DNA of 64,000 bases from Breviolum minutum Mf 1.05b.01. Its lineage: Eukaryota > Sar > Dinophyceae > Suessiales > Symbiodiniaceae. The stretch's first letter is position 1. The number at the start of each line of letters is the position of its first letter. The position numbers were made by a program, and so were the translations under genes. The notes beneath the pieces were generated by a model, which worked only from the letters and a program-made list of their open reading frames with translations, was not told where the DNA came from and did no database searches. Of the stretch, positions 11,668 to 22,224 are shown in pieces. Location of the stretch: the NCBI GenBank assembly GCA_000507305.1, contig DF239828.1, forward strand, positions 1 to 64,000, read 5' to 3'.

Positions 11668-14110
11668 ATGGATATTGTCCCAACAACGCTCGATGTTGCT
11701 GAACACAGAGAGAATGTGATGAGATCGGTAGAGTTTGTCTAGCGTGGCGCTCAAATCAGCAACCGTGCTGATCCCAACATGGCAGCCGCAGCTTTGCGAC
11801 TGTTTGAGAGATTGAAGGACCTTGGTATTAACATCACTCAGGTTCGTGCTCATACTACCTCCGAGAAGATGCTTTTCGATGAACAGTTCCTTGACTTTCT
11901 GGGAAAGTTGACCATTTCACAGTGGCGTCTCCTCGCAAACACTGCTGAAGAGCCTTCGGCACTGAATGCGCAGATCAACATCTATAACCAGTTGGTTGGG
12001 AACAGATTGAGAAAGTGCACCCAAGAAAAGGAGGTTATCCAGCAAACCCTTGGAACAAGATGGAGATTCGTCGTGCTGCCCACATTCCCTAGGCCTGACA
12101 AGACAAAGACCACAATCACGATGACAATCGAAGGTGTCTCTGAACGTGTCTTTCAGTTGGGGTGCCAGAGCAATAGACTCTTGAATTGTGTCGGGCGCGA
12201 CAATCTGCGAAACATCTTTCTATACGACGAAGAACCATACTGAAGTATCTTCAGAGAGATTCAACGCGCTGGATCCATCGATGTGTTCCAGAAGGCGTGC
12301 CCATTGTTTACAGGGAACTCATCGAACTTTACAACCAGTTGGATGTGATTGTGCGCCAGACAACAAACAAGTCATACAGAATCAAGTCGCGTGATATCAT
12401 CGCCTTTCTGGAGAGATACACTACAGCGACTGACCTGATTGGCACAAAGAGAGACTGTGGAGAAAAGAACTTGACCCTTGCTTCAGTTTGGATTGACGAA
12501 CAGCAAGGAAAAGACAAGCAGTGTGAGACAGTTACCGAATCGGAAAGAATCCAAATGTGTGTTGCCAGACCTTCCTTTTGTATATAAAGAATCCCGAGTT
12601 GAATGTTGCAGCCACAAAAAGACGATGTTGAGGCGAGACCTGCTGGTGTGTCCACGCAAGGGCCTGAGATATCACGGCGTGTCACTCCTTCAAAAGCATT
12701 CAACTGTTTACGATATTTGCGCCAGATACTATAACTTTGCGGAGGACCCTCCTGCATCTTTTAATGCAGTAAGCAGGAATGTTCGAACAAAGCTGGTGGG
12801 AACAGTCCAAATGTTGTTCAAGTTACATGGACACCAAAGCGGTCGGGCTGTCCAGCTGCAATTGCTTGCCAGACCTGGGACCAGTTTTCGCAGAACGGGC
12901 AGATGTTTGGAATCCGTAGCACGTTCAAACAGGACGGGCCGGTTAAAATGTGGGTGGAAGAAAGGCAAGTATCAAATAGAATTAAATGTATAATTTGAAA
13001 TGTATTGGAATCATTGTGGCACGAAGGGTCTTTGGCATTGTTTTGGTTTGACATATGATGAGATGTATTGGTTTTCAAAATTCCTGACCATCAGAAAGGT
13101 GAGAGAGGTTTTTTTTTGCAAGTTCGGAGCATTGCTCTGATTCGTCTAGGACTTATCCCAATACAGCACGGCGTTGGATCCGAGCCAGATCCCGGATGAA
13201 GTAAGAGAGATGGTTCGGAGCCTGAGCGAAGAACATCCTTGCAACTGCAACAGCATTTTGAAAAATGAAACGTTCAAATAATATGCAGATGGTTTGCTTG
13301 GGTCGTTTGATAGAGTTTCTGGTGAAGTCTCGTTGCTGGGAATTTCTTTTGGTACATCCAGGCTGAACGCATCGAACGTGAGAGTAAGAGCGGACAGATG
13401 CTGGGCAAGGTTGAGTGCGCACCGTAAGTTCCAGTTCCTTTTGGGGGCTTTGCGCAAGTTCCAGAATCAGTTGGGGCTTCTCCCGAGCCACTACCAGTCA
13501 AATAGTCAGTTTGGAAGGTCCATGACTAATCTTCACTTTGCACTGAAATGGTGGGACTGGGTGTATCAAGGTACAAGGTATCCAAGTAGAGAGTCTTATT
13601 CAATGACCACTGGTGGACCACCAAGATGTAATTCCTTCATGGGGTTCGCTGTCAGAGCTCAGGAATAAAAACCCACGCAGCTTCAAGAAGTATTTCAGGT
13701 GTCCTTGCATGGATCAAGATTATGGTCAGTGTCGATACGTTTTTGACATGACATGCAGAAGCACGATTCAGGAGCTCATGGTAATCGCAAACACAGCGCG
13801 TCTGAGAAATCAGGTTAGCATGATGGTTAGAACAATCGAAGCAAAGTTAAAGGCTGTTTCTACCAACCAGAAGCGTACGCATCCGCGTTGCCCCAAGGCA
13901 ATGAGAACAGAGCAGCAACTTGATCCATTGCGACGCCATCCTACTGATGTATGTTGCCCCGAGTGCGAACATCCATTTTGCACGGACTGCCTTGATCAAA
14001 ATGGAATTCCACAAAATTTAATAGAAAATAACGGTGCAAATAATTTGATATTTAACAACAATTTCAATCATCATTTACACCTTTTTTTCCTGAACATGAA
14101 ACTGTTAATA
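11668..14110 (+). pseudogene. Decayed multi-exon gene, C-terminal Cys cluster
   Basis: Coding-like sequence runs through this stretch but is broken. The frame from ATG 11668 meets an in-frame TAG at 11740, continues open to 12243, then coding passes into other frames near 12240, 12570 and 12780. A GC-AG intron (12965-13166) joins ...MWVEE to STALDPSQIPDEV in phase. Further exon-like pieces lie at 13362-13423 (ERIERESKSGQMLGKV, donor GTAAGT), at about 13461-13577 (FALKWWDWVYQ, donor GTACAA) and at 13613-14110. The last part has a cysteine cluster (HPRCP...CCPECEHPFCTDC) that resembles a zinc-binding RING/IBR-type end; this is tentative. Introns mean it is not a retrocopy. The breaks suggest a pseudogene or heavy assembly error. 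Composition is even, unlike the AT-rich DNA that follows. Confidence 0.5.
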
Positions 14111-14790
14111 TGAAGATTCAGCTACAATAACAATAAATATTTTCGATTACATATATGCAAGTAAATAATAAAATTTTCATTTTTAATTACATTAATAATT
14201 ATATTTTATGTTTACTATTCAAATAAATAATAAAGACAAAACAAAATTAATAATTGAATACCTTATTTTTCAAGACGGTAAAATATGAAATTTCAAAGGA
14301 TTTTTTCATGAATGCAGTGATGAACATAGTTTTGCTGAATATACTAAAAAGACAAATAGTGAGAATGCTTTTTTGTTTTTAGAAGATGTATGATATATCC
14401 AACTTAATCTTGTTAATAATCTACCTTTTAATTTACAAATATGCAATATTTCTATACGATAATAGTAATGTTGTATTCTTTCAACTTTATTTGAATATAA
14501 TAACAAATTATTTCTATATTTTTTCATGTGGTATTTTTTTGTATTACTATAAATAATTTTTGTCAATGTCATTTTGAATATATGACTTAATTCTAACATA
14601 TTACTTTTTTTAAGTTATTTTATTTAATGAATCAAATAGTTATTATATTTGTCTTTAATTTCAAAAATTATTAATATGATTATTTTGAATGAAATTATTT
14701 TTTCTCCATATATTCAGTTCAATATATCCATAATAATTTTCATGTATTAGAAACTGAAAAATTGTTAATTCATTGTCTTATAAAAAACTA
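14030..14790. other. Strongly AT-rich island
   Basis: By eye this is about 80% A+T, the most AT-rich part of the window, with sharp borders at the 3' end of the decayed gene and at the DinoSL copy. It has no MITE and no clear ORF. One short open piece (plus, about 14296-14394) reads HSFAEYTKKTNSENAFLFLE, faintly like the helix of an RGS domain, then a TGA. It could be foreign DNA, organelle-derived DNA or AT-rich spacer. Confidence 0.6.
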
Positions 14791-14792
14791 TT

Positions 14793-14814
14793 ACCGTAGC
14801 CATTTTGGCTCAAG
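14793..14814 (+). other. Genomic dinoflagellate spliced-leader (DinoSL) relict
   Basis: All 22 bases match the published DinoSL consensus (D-CCGTAGCCATTTTGGCTCAAG), with A at the degenerate first base. DinoSL is added to nuclear mRNAs by trans-splicing, so a copy in front of a gene marks a reverse-transcribed, reintegrated mRNA. It lies 49 bases upstream of the ATG of the next ORF, at the border with the AT-rich island. Confidence 0.93.
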
Positions 14815-14863
14815 TTTGTTATCTTATGATTTGAGCATTTCGAAGTGGCGCAAAAAACAAAAA

Positions 14864-15502
14864 ATGACATCACTGCAGGTGTTGATGAATGATGTGAATC
14901 TAGACCCCAAAGGCAATGAAGATTTGCCCGAAGGTGTCAGTGTTCCGCAGTGCAGTTCCGCGGAGACACTTTGTTCAGAAAACACCGTTGTCGAATGTGT
15001 CAATGCTTGCGTACAAACAAGTGCTCTTGTTTCAGCTGATGATCACAAAGGCAACATCGAACTTACAGAAGAAAACCTGAAGATCTACACCCCCATGCCA
15101 GAAAACATGTTCCTGCCAAACAATACGACTGATTCAACAGATGCGTGTTCGCCTAAAACTGAGTCGCTTGCAGAAAAACGTTACATTGAGTCATGGAGTC
15201 CAAAGTATGTGGTGTGTGTAGAAGAAACTTGGAATGGCCACACTACTGACACTCTCCGCGAAGATCTTTTTGATACATTACTGCGCCAGAAAGTGAAGTA
15301 CAATGAGCTCCAAGAGCTGTTCTTCACAGGGCGATATGAAAACGAACAGAAAGAGTTCGAACACATGGAAACACTGGAGTCACCACAAGATGAATTGAGA
15401 CAAGCCAAAGGCAAATCAAGCAAAGGCACGTCGTTGGTTAAAGATCATGCTGTGCTTAAAGCTGAACTTGGCACAGTCCTCCTTGATTTGGAAGCTGTGT
15501 AG
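14864..15502 (+). CDS. Intronless DinoSL retrogene, unknown acidic protein, 212 aa
   Basis: The ORF begins at MTSLQVLMNDVNLDPKGNED, the first ATG in frame after the DinoSL; the frame is open further upstream, but that part is leader and AT-rich DNA. It ends TAG at 15502. The protein is acidic and hydrophilic with Cys in the first third (CSSAETLC, VVECVNACVQ) and a charged helical C-terminal third (LRQKVKYNELQELFF, EFEHMETLESPQDELRQ) that may be coiled coil. No signal peptide, membrane segment or known domain is seen. Lack of introns in a genome this intron-rich, plus the leader copy, supports origin by retroposition. No poly(A) remnant or target duplication is visible. It is intact, so it may still be expressed. 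Confidence 0.7.
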   Translation: MTSLQVLMNDVNLDPKGNEDLPEGVSVPQCSSAETLCSENTVVECVNACVQTSALVSADDHKGNIELTEENLKIYTPMPENMFLPNNTTDSTDACSPKTESLAEKRYIESWSPKYVVCVEETWNGHTTDTLREDLFDTLLRQKVKYNELQELFFTGRYENEQKEFEHMETLESPQDELRQAKGKSSKGTSLVKDHAVLKAELGTVLLDLEAV

Positions 15503-15738
15503 AATGTAGGGGAGATTTTTCGACCCAGTTATATATTTTGTTTTTTTAGCAAGCCATTATCTTTAAGGATACCTATGATCCGGATCGGTGGTAGTTTCAA
15601 ACACAAAAGGAAGGTTGAGGGTGGGGGAAGGGAGACCAGTTTTTTTTCCTAAATCCTCAATCGTTTTGATTTGTTTTGATTTTTGATCCTCAATAGTTTG
15701 GCCTTCAAATCCTGTGAGTAGTTGGGCCATTCCAAGCC

Positions 15739-15870
15739 TCAGTTTTGCAGCCAAATTTGAGTCCAAAAGTCATCATTTATGGCTTCATTTCCAAGGCGGT
15801 GAATTTTGACGTTTTGTCGTGCAGATTGTATCTTGCAACTAGCACGGACAAAACAATCCACCGCAGCACT
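15739..15870 (-). CDS. Terminal exon candidate
   Basis: The frame CKIQSARQNVKIHRLGNEAI then NDDFWTQIWLQN ends at TGA (15739). A TCAG acceptor-like site lies near 15871. Composition is protein-like; no family. Confidence 0.4.
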   Translation of the reverse strand, partial: SAAVDCFVRASCKIQSARQNVKIHRLGNEAINDDFWTQIWLQN

Positions 15871-16169
15871 GGTACACTGACTGCTCACCCCTTTCACTAG
15901 CGTACTTCCCCCCAGATACAAGGCCTTACTAAGGGCCTATTAATCATTTGTTTCCGTTGAAAGCCTTTTTTGGACCACTCTTTCTGAAGGCGGTCACGTT
16001 CGGGAGGGGGATTAGAACTTGTGAACATTTTGAACATGGAAACAAATTTGTTGTGAATCATCACATGTCCCCTTTAAATGTTTTTTGCTCGGTCAGATCA
16101 AGCTCTAGGGGAAAACAACCCGCATGTGAGCATGTGAAGCAATTGAAAAAAGGGCGCTTGGTTGTTTAG

Positions 16170-16380
16170 GATATATTTATAGGGCATGAAATGCTACCCA
16201 AGTTATCATAGGGTTATAGTTATATACTATGATTCCGGTAATAGGTGGGAGGAATGATTTAATCTCCCACAAGGCTACCCTACCACTTTTTACAAGAAGC
16301 TGAAAAATCTGTTGAAGTTATATAGGGATTATTTCACAATGACATAAGGATTCCCATTTTCAAACCAACCAGGATTTCTA
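16170..16380. repeat. MITE family J copy (degenerate)
   Basis: It shares 'ggttgtttaggatatatttatagggcatgaaa', 'gggattat' and 'aaggattcccatttt..aaccaaccaggatttc' with the copies at 36125, 37790, 40602 and 62645. Confidence 0.55.
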
Positions 16381-17083
16381 GGCTGTTGGGTGGAGCTAAG
16401 AAGAGAGGGGTTTTCATGTATTTTACGTTCCTAAATGAGGAACTATTGGGAGCCCCAGAATCCTCAAAATCCCAGGGCAGAATAGATGATGACGTTCAGT
16501 GTTTCTTGATTTCTTTGTTGTTGGATCCAAACTCACACCTCCAAAATACTGGTATTTGGATGTATTTGGAAAATACATCATTCCGGAGGAAAGTATCCGG
16601 CCGTGTTTTTTCTTGTGGCTCATGTGGGTATTTTTGTGGTCGAATTTCCTTCCTCCAGGTTTGCAGGGCTACGTTCCTTGCTGCTGCCAAGTGTGAAACC
16701 TCCCAAAGAGGAGGAACGATTTTCTTGCCAAGGATTAATGGACTGATTGAGTAAAGGTCAGTTCAAATTTGAGAAAAGGCAAAACGGTAAATCACCATTG
16801 CACCACCATTTGAGAGAATTTTTTTTACTTTTTCCAAACATCTCAAGCAAATCCAAGTTTGACAACAAACATGAGCACGAACCGAGCGTAAAGTGTACAA
16901 TTTCTTTTAAGATTCTGCAAGAACATTTTCTTCCACAACTTTATTTTGTTTCTTCAACAAGAAATCCGCGCTATTTTCAAGTTTAAACACAAAAAAACAT
17001 GATGAAAAAAACCCATCATCGTTTGCAACCCGCGTTTTTTTTTCTCCGAAAAAAAACTCGTTGACGATTTCCTCGCTCCCCAG

Positions 17084-17187
17084 GAGTTTCCAAAGACCTT
17101 GGCCGCGGGTCGTCGTTTGAGTAGTTTTCTGAAACGGAACTCGCGTTTCTCGGAGGTGAAGCAGCATGGAGCTCTGGTGGAACCTCG
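17084..17187 (+). CDS. Internal exon (LSSFLKRNSRF)
   Basis: A CCCCAG acceptor and a GTACGT donor bound 104 nt, open in one frame (EFPKTLAAGRRLSSFLKRNS then RFSEVKQHGALVEP), starting phase 0 and ending with two extra bases. The 'L-x2-F-L-x-R-x2-R-F-x-E-V' pattern resembles the short helical modules of dinoflagellate RNA-binding proteins, which is a loose impression only. Its partner exons are not certain. Confidence 0.55.
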
Positions 17188-17247
17188 GTACGTTTACAGC
17201 CACTTGTTTTTTTTTTTTTTTGTTGTTGTTGTTGTTGTTTGGGATAC

Positions 17248-17493
17248 TTGGAGGATCATACCAGTAAGTGCATGGTTAATAACCACGGTGATCGTAACGC
17301 AATTGTGCCCTAAAATTGCCTGATCATTCAGGTTTGGGAATTATACTAATGTGCCTAAATAGCTTGGAGGATCATACCATGACTTGTAAGTGGTTAGTAA
17401 CCATGGTGAGTATGTAAGTCCCCTAAGTAGGGTTGTAGCACCCCCTTCCTGGGGGTTAATGACTACTTACTAAGTGGGGGCCCACCCTCCAAG
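17248..17493. repeat. MITE family B, two nested or tandem copies
   Basis: 'cttggaggatcata' occurs twice (about 17251 and 17361), with 'taagtggttagtaaccatggtgagtatgtaagtcccctaag' and a facing CCTCCAAG end near 17485. Confidence 0.65.
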
Positions 17494-17689
17494 TTCCGGG
17501 GAGGTTGGTTGGGGGTTTTGGGCTTCGCTCCAAATTGGAAGGTAGTGAAATGATTCTAAGGAAATCTTACTAAAGGCTATACAAAAGTGACCATTTTTGG
17601 TGCTTACTGAAATCCTGCGGTACTTGGGTCATCGTGGAGACCTCAAAATTTTAGAGGTGAAGTTAGTTGACATTTGCTATATTTGCTGT

Positions 17690-17900
17690 TTTTTGTCGAT
17701 GCTACTTTGTGCCAAACAAAAATTGCTAGTACTGAATTTTGTAGCGTGCCGTTTTTTGCGAAATTGTGCTGGCAATTTTTTTTGGCCTGTAGTCTTTTTG
17801 TAGGTTGCTATGTTGCGAAAACTGTGTTAGCAATCCTTTGCCGGTAGTCTTTGTAGTTTGCAGTTTTTTGGAATGGTGAACACCTCTCGCTTTTTATTGC
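17690..17900. repeat. Degenerate direct repeat of about 65 bp
   Basis: Blocks of the form 'gtagt/gtgccgttttttgcgaaattgtgctggcaattttt...ctgtagtcttt' recur about three times with drift. It gives no stable reading frame. Confidence 0.4.
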
Positions 17901-17998
17901 CTGTAGTCTTTGCTGAGCAGTGGAATAATTGAACAGCAGTGGGGGATCAACATTAATCTGGGGTTATAAAACCTTATACTTCACTGCAAATCTATATG

Positions 17999-19104
17999 AT
18001 GTTCACCCCTTTCGCTCGTGAGGCCATGGTTCTCAAACAGCCTGACGCCGACATTCCCGAGGCAGGCCCTTGGTGGGCCTTTTGGGGGGGAAATTTGGGG
18101 GCCAAAGAGGTGACCAAGAAAGAGGACTGGAAACCCGAAGCAAGGGAATCGGGTATATTATGAGGTGCTAGGAGATTTTTCCTGCTATGATTTTTCTGGT
18201 TGGATTCATTTGTTTGTTTTGTTTTTTTTCTGCGCCAATGGAAGCGCCGAAAAGGTTGGTTGATGGAAGGGGATGACATCTTATCCTCTATGTAGTATGA
18301 AGGGAGTATGAAATGGTCTGTGAAACAAGAATGCCAGAATCCCACATGGGTGTTTCCGTAAACACCCCAAAATGATCATTTTTAGTAGGAAAACCCATGG
18401 TTGTTGGGTACCACCATTTTAGGAAACCCCCACATAGAGAAATGAAGCTGAAAAAAAATAATGAAAAACCTATATTTCCTCCCCAGGTGCCCATGGTCTT
18501 CATTCTAGATGACGAGCTGACAATGATGATGCCTGGAGAAGAAGATGCAGGTGGCCCCCTTTGCGGGGAAATGGGGAGGTGAAAAAAAGTTCATTTCAAT
18601 GTCAGGATTTTCAGTTGACGCTTTTCCTTCAAGATTGTCTAACATATATATATGTATATATTTATACATATGAATTAAGTATGACAATGTACAAGCCACA
18701 TAAACCAATGAATTTGGGATCGTTTCCGCAGGATGTTTTTTTGACGAAAAATCCTGTAAGAAAATAGGATAAACATGGACGAGCAATAGATATATCATAT
18801 ATATATATGTATATACCAATTTATATTGATGACTGATGAATCCGGCGATTTTAGTTGATACAGCTTTTCTTTGCAAAAACACAAAATTGAATACAGTAGG
18901 ATACAGAGTGAAAAAAAAACATGGGGATAACTCCTGGAACTTGTGGTTTAAAAAGTTTTACATGAAATGGATAGCAAAACATAGCAAAACTATTTCTAGT
19001 TTTTGAACCATGAGACAATCCACCAGGTCTACGTTTACATCCAGATGCAGAGCTGTGACTTGGGCAACCGTTCAACAGGGCGTGGGAAGGGCGCCCGGTT
19101 CTAA
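17999..19104 (+). CDS. Gene model: 17999-18109, 18487-18578, ..., 19027-19104
   Basis: Exon one starts MFTPFAREAMVLKQPDADIP and runs to a GTGACC donor (18110), phase 0. Exon two follows a CCCCAG acceptor (VPMVFILDDELTMMMPGEED) and ends before GTGAAA at 18579 with two spare bases. A clear terminal exon lies at 19027-19104 (CACCAG acceptor; VYVYIQMQSCDLGNRSTGRG, TAA). The phase from exon two to the terminal exon does not fit, so one exon between them is missing from the model. The intron between exons one and two holds a family G MITE (18347-18440). Codons end mostly in G/C. No domain recognised. Confidence 0.48.
18347..18440. repeat. MITE family G copy
   Basis: 'gggtgtttccgtaaacaccccaaaatgatca' and 'accaccattttaggaaaccccca' face each other. 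It lies inside a predicted intron. Confidence 0.7.
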
Positions 19105-19759
19105 ACTCCCATGATTTCCATGTACCGGGGGATGGTCATCAACCCAATAGTAGGGTTTTATATACCTATTATATATATAAGGATTCCCTATTAAAGGTGG
19201 CATTTTCCCATCTCCAATATGGGGAGTGGATCGACCCTCGCTTCACATGATGTGAAGCCACCCGAAAAGGGAGATGATCCAATTTGACTTGCGCATATGT
19301 TTTCCAGGGGAGGGTCTAAGAATAAAGCAAGTTTCTTTTTCCCACCAAGAATGGGACACATTACGTTGGCAATGGTGCTAGGACACCAATCCTCTATCCT
19401 GCAGGATTTCAGGGTCACGAAATGTCAGATTTCAGACATCTGGCCCTTCCAAAAACTAATACATTTGGCCCATGAAGACCTAGCTTATGGTTTGGTGTGC
19501 GCTATCCAAATCCATCTATACTTATATGATAAAAACGAAGTGAAGCCATGTTTTTCACACATCAATTTCGGGGCGGGAACTGATTTTGGAAGAAACTTCT
19601 GGATTTGGTTCAAAGAACCGAACTTTTCAAGAGTTCATACTTTGACTCTTAGGACCATGGGACTTTTTCCAGGGTGACTGTCAGGTATTCATGCTTAGAC
19701 ACCAATGTATCTGTGTATCTGGTTGAACTCTTTCATGATGAAAAACCACGGAGGCATGA

Positions 19760-19906
19760 CTTGGAGGATCATCCCAGGATTCGTAAGTGGTTCGTAGACC
19801 CCATTTATAAGCCATTGAGGCCATTTGGAAGGGGAATAAGCCTACTTAGGGAACTTACTAACCGTGCTTGTGAACAACTTATAAGTCATGGGATGATCCT
19901 CCAAGT
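19760..19906. repeat. MITE family B copy
   Basis: CTTGGAGGATCATCCCAGGA faces TGGGATGATCCTCCAAG, with 'ataagcc..gaggccatttggaagggg' inside. The 127-codon frame over it is an artefact of the palindrome. Confidence 0.85.
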
Positions 19907-20291
19907 TGCCGGTAGATGGAAAGCAAGGGGTGGGGAAGCCAACATTTTGCCCTTCATTTGCTTGGGTCGCCTACCGTGCGCTTCTTTGACAATTTATCTG
20001 TGCAAAATCCATGACCCTGGAGTGTTATTTTTTTGGTTAAGCTGTTCATCTTCATGATTTTTGGGATGATGCTTGTTATATGATGCGATGAGCGAAGTGT
20101 TTCCCTTCAATAAAAAACAAGAAATCATAAAAATCTAAGGCTACGCCCCCCCCAATGCCACCACCCCCCCCCCCCAAAAAAAAAATAGCCGGCCTTATTA
20201 GGATTTATTAGGTACCCTTAGATTTCCCATGAAAAAAACCCATCTTTGGAAACTATCCACCGTTATCCCATACGATCTGTTTTGAACCTTG

Positions 20292-20353
20292 GATCGATTC
20301 CGGGAGGCTTCTGTTTTGGTTCGGAAGTCGTGGGGACAAGTTTTAGGGTGCCT
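20292..20353 (-). CDS. Short exon candidate, strand uncertain
   Basis: On the minus strand a GGCAG acceptor and a GTTCAA donor bound TLKLVPTTSEPKQKPPGIDP. The plus strand also reads well (PGGFCFGSEVVGTSFR) but lacks an acceptor. Confidence 0.3.
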
Positions 20354-20555
20354 GCCATCCTCTAGAAAAGAAGCCTCCTGATAGGGGGTGGGGTGGGGGG
20401 GGTTATAGGTTGTTACACGGAGAATTTACATCAATTTACATCAATTTACATTTTTCAAAAGAAACAAACCTTAGGGTAATTGGAGCATCATTCCGTCCAG
20501 TATTTTTTTGGGGGATATGTGATTTTTGGATTCAAAGAAAAGAAAAAAAGTCCAA

Positions 20556-20676
20556 AGAATGGCCCGACATCCTCAACCAAAACATCCTTCGCCAGCGGGT
20601 CTTAGCCTCAGCCAACACGAGGTCTGGTTGGTTGCTGGCCAAGGAGGGCACCCTAGCACCTCGGTTCCAAGGATGA
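20556..20676 (+). CDS. Exon candidate (KEWPDILNQNILRQR)
   Basis: The frame has strongly G/C-ending codons: KEWPDILNQNILRQRVLASA then NTRSGWLLAKEGTLAPRFQG, ending at TGA 20674-20676 or at a possible GA donor just before it. Acceptor AAAAAAAG. No family. Confidence 0.4.
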
Positions 20677-20679
20677 AAG

Positions 20680-21930
20680 TTGTCACGTACAAGATGGGCC
20701 CCAGAAACACCAGTTCCAAGTAAGGGTGGTCCATAACTCCACTTATTTTGAGGTGAAAACATAACTCCATTTATTATTTTGGGGTGAACAAACATCAGTT
20801 ATATATATATATATATATGTGAAAACTATTTCTAAGGCCATTTATAGGGGTATTTTCACCCTATCTATAGTTGGTAGGGGCCCCACCTTGTATGGAAAGC
20901 CTTTGAAAGTCATTATATACCTTTTCGAAAATGAACGAATGCCCCCTGACAAACAGTGGTTGTAAAATAACATTCCCTATATGGGATAGCAGATTTTCAG
21001 AGGCTATGTGAAACTTCCAGGGAGTACACCCGAAAATGAACGAATGAATCACTGAAAAAGGATTATTTCAAAAGGAAAGTCATTTTGCAGACATGTTAGT
21101 TTTCGGGCGGAGATTGTCGCTCATATTTTTTGTTGGGACGAGTTTCCTTTTGAAGGACGCATTGTGTTATAGTTGAAACTCAAGTTTAAACAGACTTCAC
21201 GTAGCGTTTTCTTGTGGGAACGCTTAGAAGAATGATTATGATTTCGCTTCCATCAAAATGGACAGCTGATTGCAACAATTCCATATTTTTTGTATAGGTG
21301 AGTTGATGAAATATCATTACCCTCCAGCCAACGAACTAAGTAACCACATACGTATGTATGTACGCACAGGCATACTGTACATTCCATATTATTGAAAGAT
21401 AAGATTATTTGCAAAACAGGAGATACGGTCAAATACCAGGCCATGACCCAACATAATATAACATAACATCAAACACGGCATGACCTTGCGACCATACGTT
21501 ATGTCACATCACCTTCCATATTCGTTTGTTTACAATACATTCTATATTTGTATATTGTAGCAATGCCAGTGAGTACGTTTGAAGCAGAAACTTTCAAATT
21601 GAGCTTGATAAGATTTAATAAATTCACCCCACATCATTGCAAGATCGCCATTTTATCCTGATTCTTCGAGCAAGTCGGACCTCAAGGGCACGTTTTTTTC
21701 TTTTAAAGCCGAGTCCAAAGGGAGGAATTGATGGGAATCACCGGACGCCTTATTGGGAACCCTATGCTTTTTTTTTTCTGGAGTCATTTAGGATTTTAAG
21801 AGTCATAAGTGGATTTTCCTCTTGAATTTTTGGGATCTGAAATTGATATCTCCCCTCAAGAAATTGAAGGAATACACCTCAACAATTATCCATCAATTTT
21901 CACTTTTTTTTTCATCTTGTGGCATCAACT
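20680..21930. other. No supportable gene; repeats and AT-rich DNA
   Basis: It holds a TA dinucleotide tract (20799-20818) and inverted 'gaaaatgaacgaatg' pairs near 20928 and 21030. I see no exon with both splice sites. Confidence 0.5.
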
Positions 21931-21937
21931 ATTTACA

Positions 21938-22042
21938 CCCCGGAAGATTAACATGGAACATATTCATGGAGGTTTGGAAGATCATTTTCCTTTCTAAATG
22001 GGTGATGGCTGTAGGTTCCATGTTAATCTTCCAGGGTGTATC
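21938..22042. repeat. MITE family D copy, ends 19 bp before an exon
   Basis: CACCCCGGAAGATTAACATG faces CATGTTAATCTTCCAGGGTG. The right end sits just before the CCCTTAG acceptor of the next exon. Confidence 0.85.
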
Positions 22043-22060
22043 ATCAACAAACCCCCTTAG

Positions 22061-22224
22061 CAAAAAGCACTCAACAGCGAAGTTTCGAAAGGTGCTGCGA
22101 CTTCCTGCGCAGAAAATCTCCGAGATTTGCGTGGAAACAGGCCGTCCTTATATTTGCGGGGGGAAGGAGTTTGGAGACAGAGGAAGCAAATGGGGAAGAA
22201 ACTCCAATGAACATGGCAATCAGG
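22061..22224 (+). CDS. Internal exon between two MITEs
   Basis: Acceptor CCCCCTTAG, 164 nt with one open frame (KKHSTAKFRKVLRLPAQKIS, EICVETGRPYICGGKEFGDR, GSKWGRNSNEHGNQ) plus one base, then GTGGTGGTTTC, which is the left end of a family C MITE. The basic, Cys-containing protein is unknown. Because the donor is the MITE itself, the intron that follows looks MITE-made. Confidence 0.55.

Noticed and set aside
12912..12918. Possible further spliced-leader fragment (ATCCGTAGC)
   Set aside because: Only about 7 bases agree with DinoSL; expected by chance.
16386..16754. 122-codon plus-strand ORF
   Set aside because: It contains MITE-like inverted sequence (about 16540-16590) and the 40-bp dispersed repeat; codon use is not biased.
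19297..19677. 126-codon plus-strand ORF
   Set aside because: Begins in a family C-like remnant; AT-ending codons and no splice sites.
19674..20057. 127-codon plus-strand ORF
   Set aside because: Its middle is the family B MITE at 19760-19906; no splice or composition support on either side.
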